Positions 62,012-64,000 of a DNA stretch of 64,000 nt are shown piece by piece. How positions within the stretch are numbered: the first letter of the stretch is position 1; the number at the start of each line of letters is the position of its first letter. The position numbers and the translations under genes were made by a program. Under the pieces are notes generated by a model. That model was not told the DNA's origin, did not search any database, and worked only from the letters and a program-made list of their open reading frames with translations. The DNA lies in the NCBI GenBank assembly GCA_031835245.1, contig JAVKOQ010000017.1, positions 233,501 to 297,500 of the forward strand, in the 5' to 3' direction. The stretch is from Balamuthia mandrillaris (taxonomy: Eukaryota; Discosea; Longamoebia; Balamuthiidae).

Positions 62012-64000
62012 ATGTGGAGAGGAGGAGGGCCGCAAGCTAACAAAGGGCCAGCGGGCACCCTGGCACGGAACGCTTCGCTTCGCTTCCTTGGTTGTTACCC
62101 GCGCACTCCGGAGCTTACTTCTCTTCGGACCTCAAGCATTTCCTCCCTTGCTTTATCGTCATCATCGGCCGATTCGCACCCCTCTTTCTCGTCTTTTCGC
62201 TTTCACCCTTTTTTCTCTTCAAGGCCTTTCACTTCTACCGCTGCTGCTTCTCCTTTACTTCCTTGTCGTCTTCGAACTCGTTCTACCACCACCACCACCA
62301 CCACCACTCCCTCTTTTTCATCTCCGACGACTTACCGTTCTTTTGTTGCCGCCGCAAAGAAATCTTCACCACAAAATCCAAATCCAAGGAAGAGACTTCA
62401 CCACCACCACAAAACTCCTTCTTCTTCAGCGTCCGCTCCCCAACAGCAGCAACCAACACAGAGGATCCCTTCCACCGCTCTCCCGAAAACGCTTTCCTTT
62501 GCAAAGATGAAGCTCGGAGAGGAGCTGAGGAGGGTCGTTGCGGAGCTCGGTTGGAAGCAGCCGACCCCTATTCAGGCCGTTGCGTTCCATCATGCTCTCT
62601 CTGGACAAAACGTTCGTTTTATTTTTTTCAATCTTTTTGTTGTTGTTGGCTTGTCGTGTCTCTCATTCTTCTCTTCTCTCTTTCTCTCTTTCTCTCTTTC
62701 TCTCTTTCTCTCTTCTCTCTTCTCTCTTCTCTCTTCTCTCTTCTCTCTTCACTCTTCACTCTTCACTCTTCACTCTTCTCTCTTCTCTCTTCACTCTCCT
62801 CGCTTCTCTTCTCTCTCCTCTCTTCTCTCTTCTCTCTCTGTTCTATCGTTGGTATCTCTGTCTATGTCAAACGAAACTAACAGCATTGGGGTTATTTTGC
62901 TGAGAACAGTTGGTTTGTTCGTCGAAAACAGGAACTGGAAAGACAGCAGCCTACGGCCTTCCTCTTCTTCAAAAGTGAGTATCGTTCTCCTCCCTTCGTT
63001 CTATCTTTCGTTCTTGCCTATTTCTAAGGGATCTTTCGACCACAGAATACAGGAATGGAAAGAAGAAGAGCGCCTGAGAAAGGGAAGTGAAGAAGAGGAT
63101 TACGCAGATGAGGAATATGACAGCTCGTTGCAAACAATTGCGCGACAAAAAGGACAGCCTTTGGTGTTGATCGTGATGCCATCCAGAGAGCTAGCAGCAC
63201 AAGTCAAGAATGAGCTTTGCATATTGGCAAAATACATGCCCGACATCAGCATCGTCGAACTCAGCGGCAGCAATTATAAACGCAACGTTCGTACTTCTTA
63301 TTTCTTTGATTTCTTTTTTGTTTTAAAGTCTGATCAAAATACGCTGCAGCAAAAAATAATTGAGGAGAGAGAAGTGGATGTATTGGTGGCAACCCCTGGC
63401 TCTCTTCTTCGTCTTGCTTTGAATGGAGAGGAACGCGCTGCAGCTGCCGCAGAGGCTGCAAAGCGCAAAGCAGCGGCACAAAAGTTACAAGCTGTTGATC
63501 GCCGAATATCTTTTCTTAATGAAGAAGGTGAAGGTGAGGAAGATGAAAGTGACGATGAAGAAGAGGAAGACGACGAGGAGATAGACTTCGATGACGAAGC
63601 TGAAGGCGAGAGTGCGGATGAGGATGATTTTGACGACCTTTGGGAAGACGATGATGAAGGCACGTACCTCTTATTCTTTCTTATTTTGTTCGTTCTTCTT
63701 CTTCTTCCTTTTGGTCTAACCGTTACACAGACTTAGAACAACTGCCCAAATCCCAAACGAGAGGAGGCATCCAAGCCGAACACGCTCTTATCAAACTCAA
63801 TTCCGTGCGCGCTGTCGTCCTGGACGAGTGCGACAAGATGCTTAACATGGGATTCTTCCCCTCCATCCGCCGCCTCTACTCTCTCCTCCCCAAACCAAGA
63901 AAGAAGTACAAAGGACAGGTGAGCGGCGGCATGCAGACGCTCCTCTTTTCCGCCACGTTGCCTCCCAAGATGGACGTTATCATCGGCCGCTTCGCGCCAC
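62012..64000 (+). CDS. DEAD-box (DECD) RNA helicase, 3' end cut off
   Basis: Five exons are visible: 62012-62611, 62910-62974, 63046-63286, 63350-63659 and 63731 onward; the frame is open at the window edge. The N-terminal 160 residues are Ser/Thr/Pro/Arg-rich and could be a mitochondrial targeting region. The Q-motif (LSFAKMKLGEELRRVVAELGWKQPTPIQ) is followed by LVCSSKTGTGKTAAYGLPLL assembled across a splice. Then come MPSRELAAQV, VATPGSLL, motif II as DECD (VVLDECDKML) and motif III SAT. About 90 acidic residues interrupt the domain between VATPGSLL and DECD. The intron after 63659 begins GC and ends AG; the GT two codons on gives the wrong phase. RNA unwinding is expected; the target is unknown. 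Confidence 0.88.
62655..62850 (+). repeat. Intronic (TCTCTTC)n tract
   Basis: The first intron of the helicase gene (62612-62909) is mostly TCTCTT/TTCACTC-type repeats, pyrimidine-rich on the sense strand. The Ser/Leu/Phe frames across it are artefacts. Confidence 0.9.

Overview
This is nuclear DNA from a compact eukaryotic genome, most likely a free-living protist. An amoebozoan such as a Balamuthia- or Acanthamoeba-like amoeba would fit, but that placement is an inference. Most genes are interrupted by short GT-AG introns, usually about 60-270 nt. Neighbouring genes often lie only 40-250 nt apart on alternating strands. The gene content is eukaryotic: SAGA subunit SGF29, a CHD remodeller, a p24 cargo receptor, the Ran factor MOG1, F-box proteins and a UFD1 domain. 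Low-complexity Ser/Glu/Gln tracts and F-box/ankyrin repeats of the amoeba and giant-virus style are common. No rRNA, tRNA, CRISPR array, transposase or viral gene was recognised. Exon joins were worked out by hand from splice-site phase and family motifs.

Layout. 0-6.4 kb: a 2H phosphoesterase resembling phage Acb1 (-), MOG1 (+), a six-span membrane protein (+) and a large BTB/T1-domain protein (+). 6.5-14.5 kb: an F-box/ankyrin protein (-) sharing a 180-bp promoter with a RING-GTPase fusion (+), then an acyl-protein thioesterase (-) and a zinc-knuckle metalloprotease (-). 14.5-24.5 kb: an F-box multi-span membrane protein (-), a p24/TMED protein (-), a fatty-acid-hydroxylase-like enzyme (+) and a ten-exon glycerolipid acyltransferase (-). 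25-33 kb: a doubtful ORF (+), PIF1 helicase (-), a medium-chain oxidoreductase (-) and asparaginyl-tRNA synthetase (-). 34-46 kb: a 1,959-residue low-complexity protein (+), peroxiredoxin Q (+), SGF29 (-) and a CAMK-type kinase (+). 46.5-52 kb: a UFD1/TRAF-zinc-finger protein (-), a secreted SIMPL protein (-) and a leucine-rich-repeat protein (-). 52.8-64 kb: an 18-exon CHD remodeller with C-terminal FYRN/FYRC domains (+), and a DECD-type helicase (+) cut by the window edge.

The genes do not form one operon-like system. Themes that recur are ubiquitin signalling (two F-box proteins, a RING protein, a UFD1 protein), chromatin (SGF29, CHD-FYR), membrane lipid and ER-Golgi work (acyltransferase, hydroxylase, p24) and nucleic-acid helicases (PIF1, DEAD-box). 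The most unusual items are the Acb1-like enzyme, the CHD-FYR fusion, the RING-GTPase fusion, the F-box membrane protein and the CCHC-HExxH protease. A GTCGAC palindrome also recurs almost only between genes.
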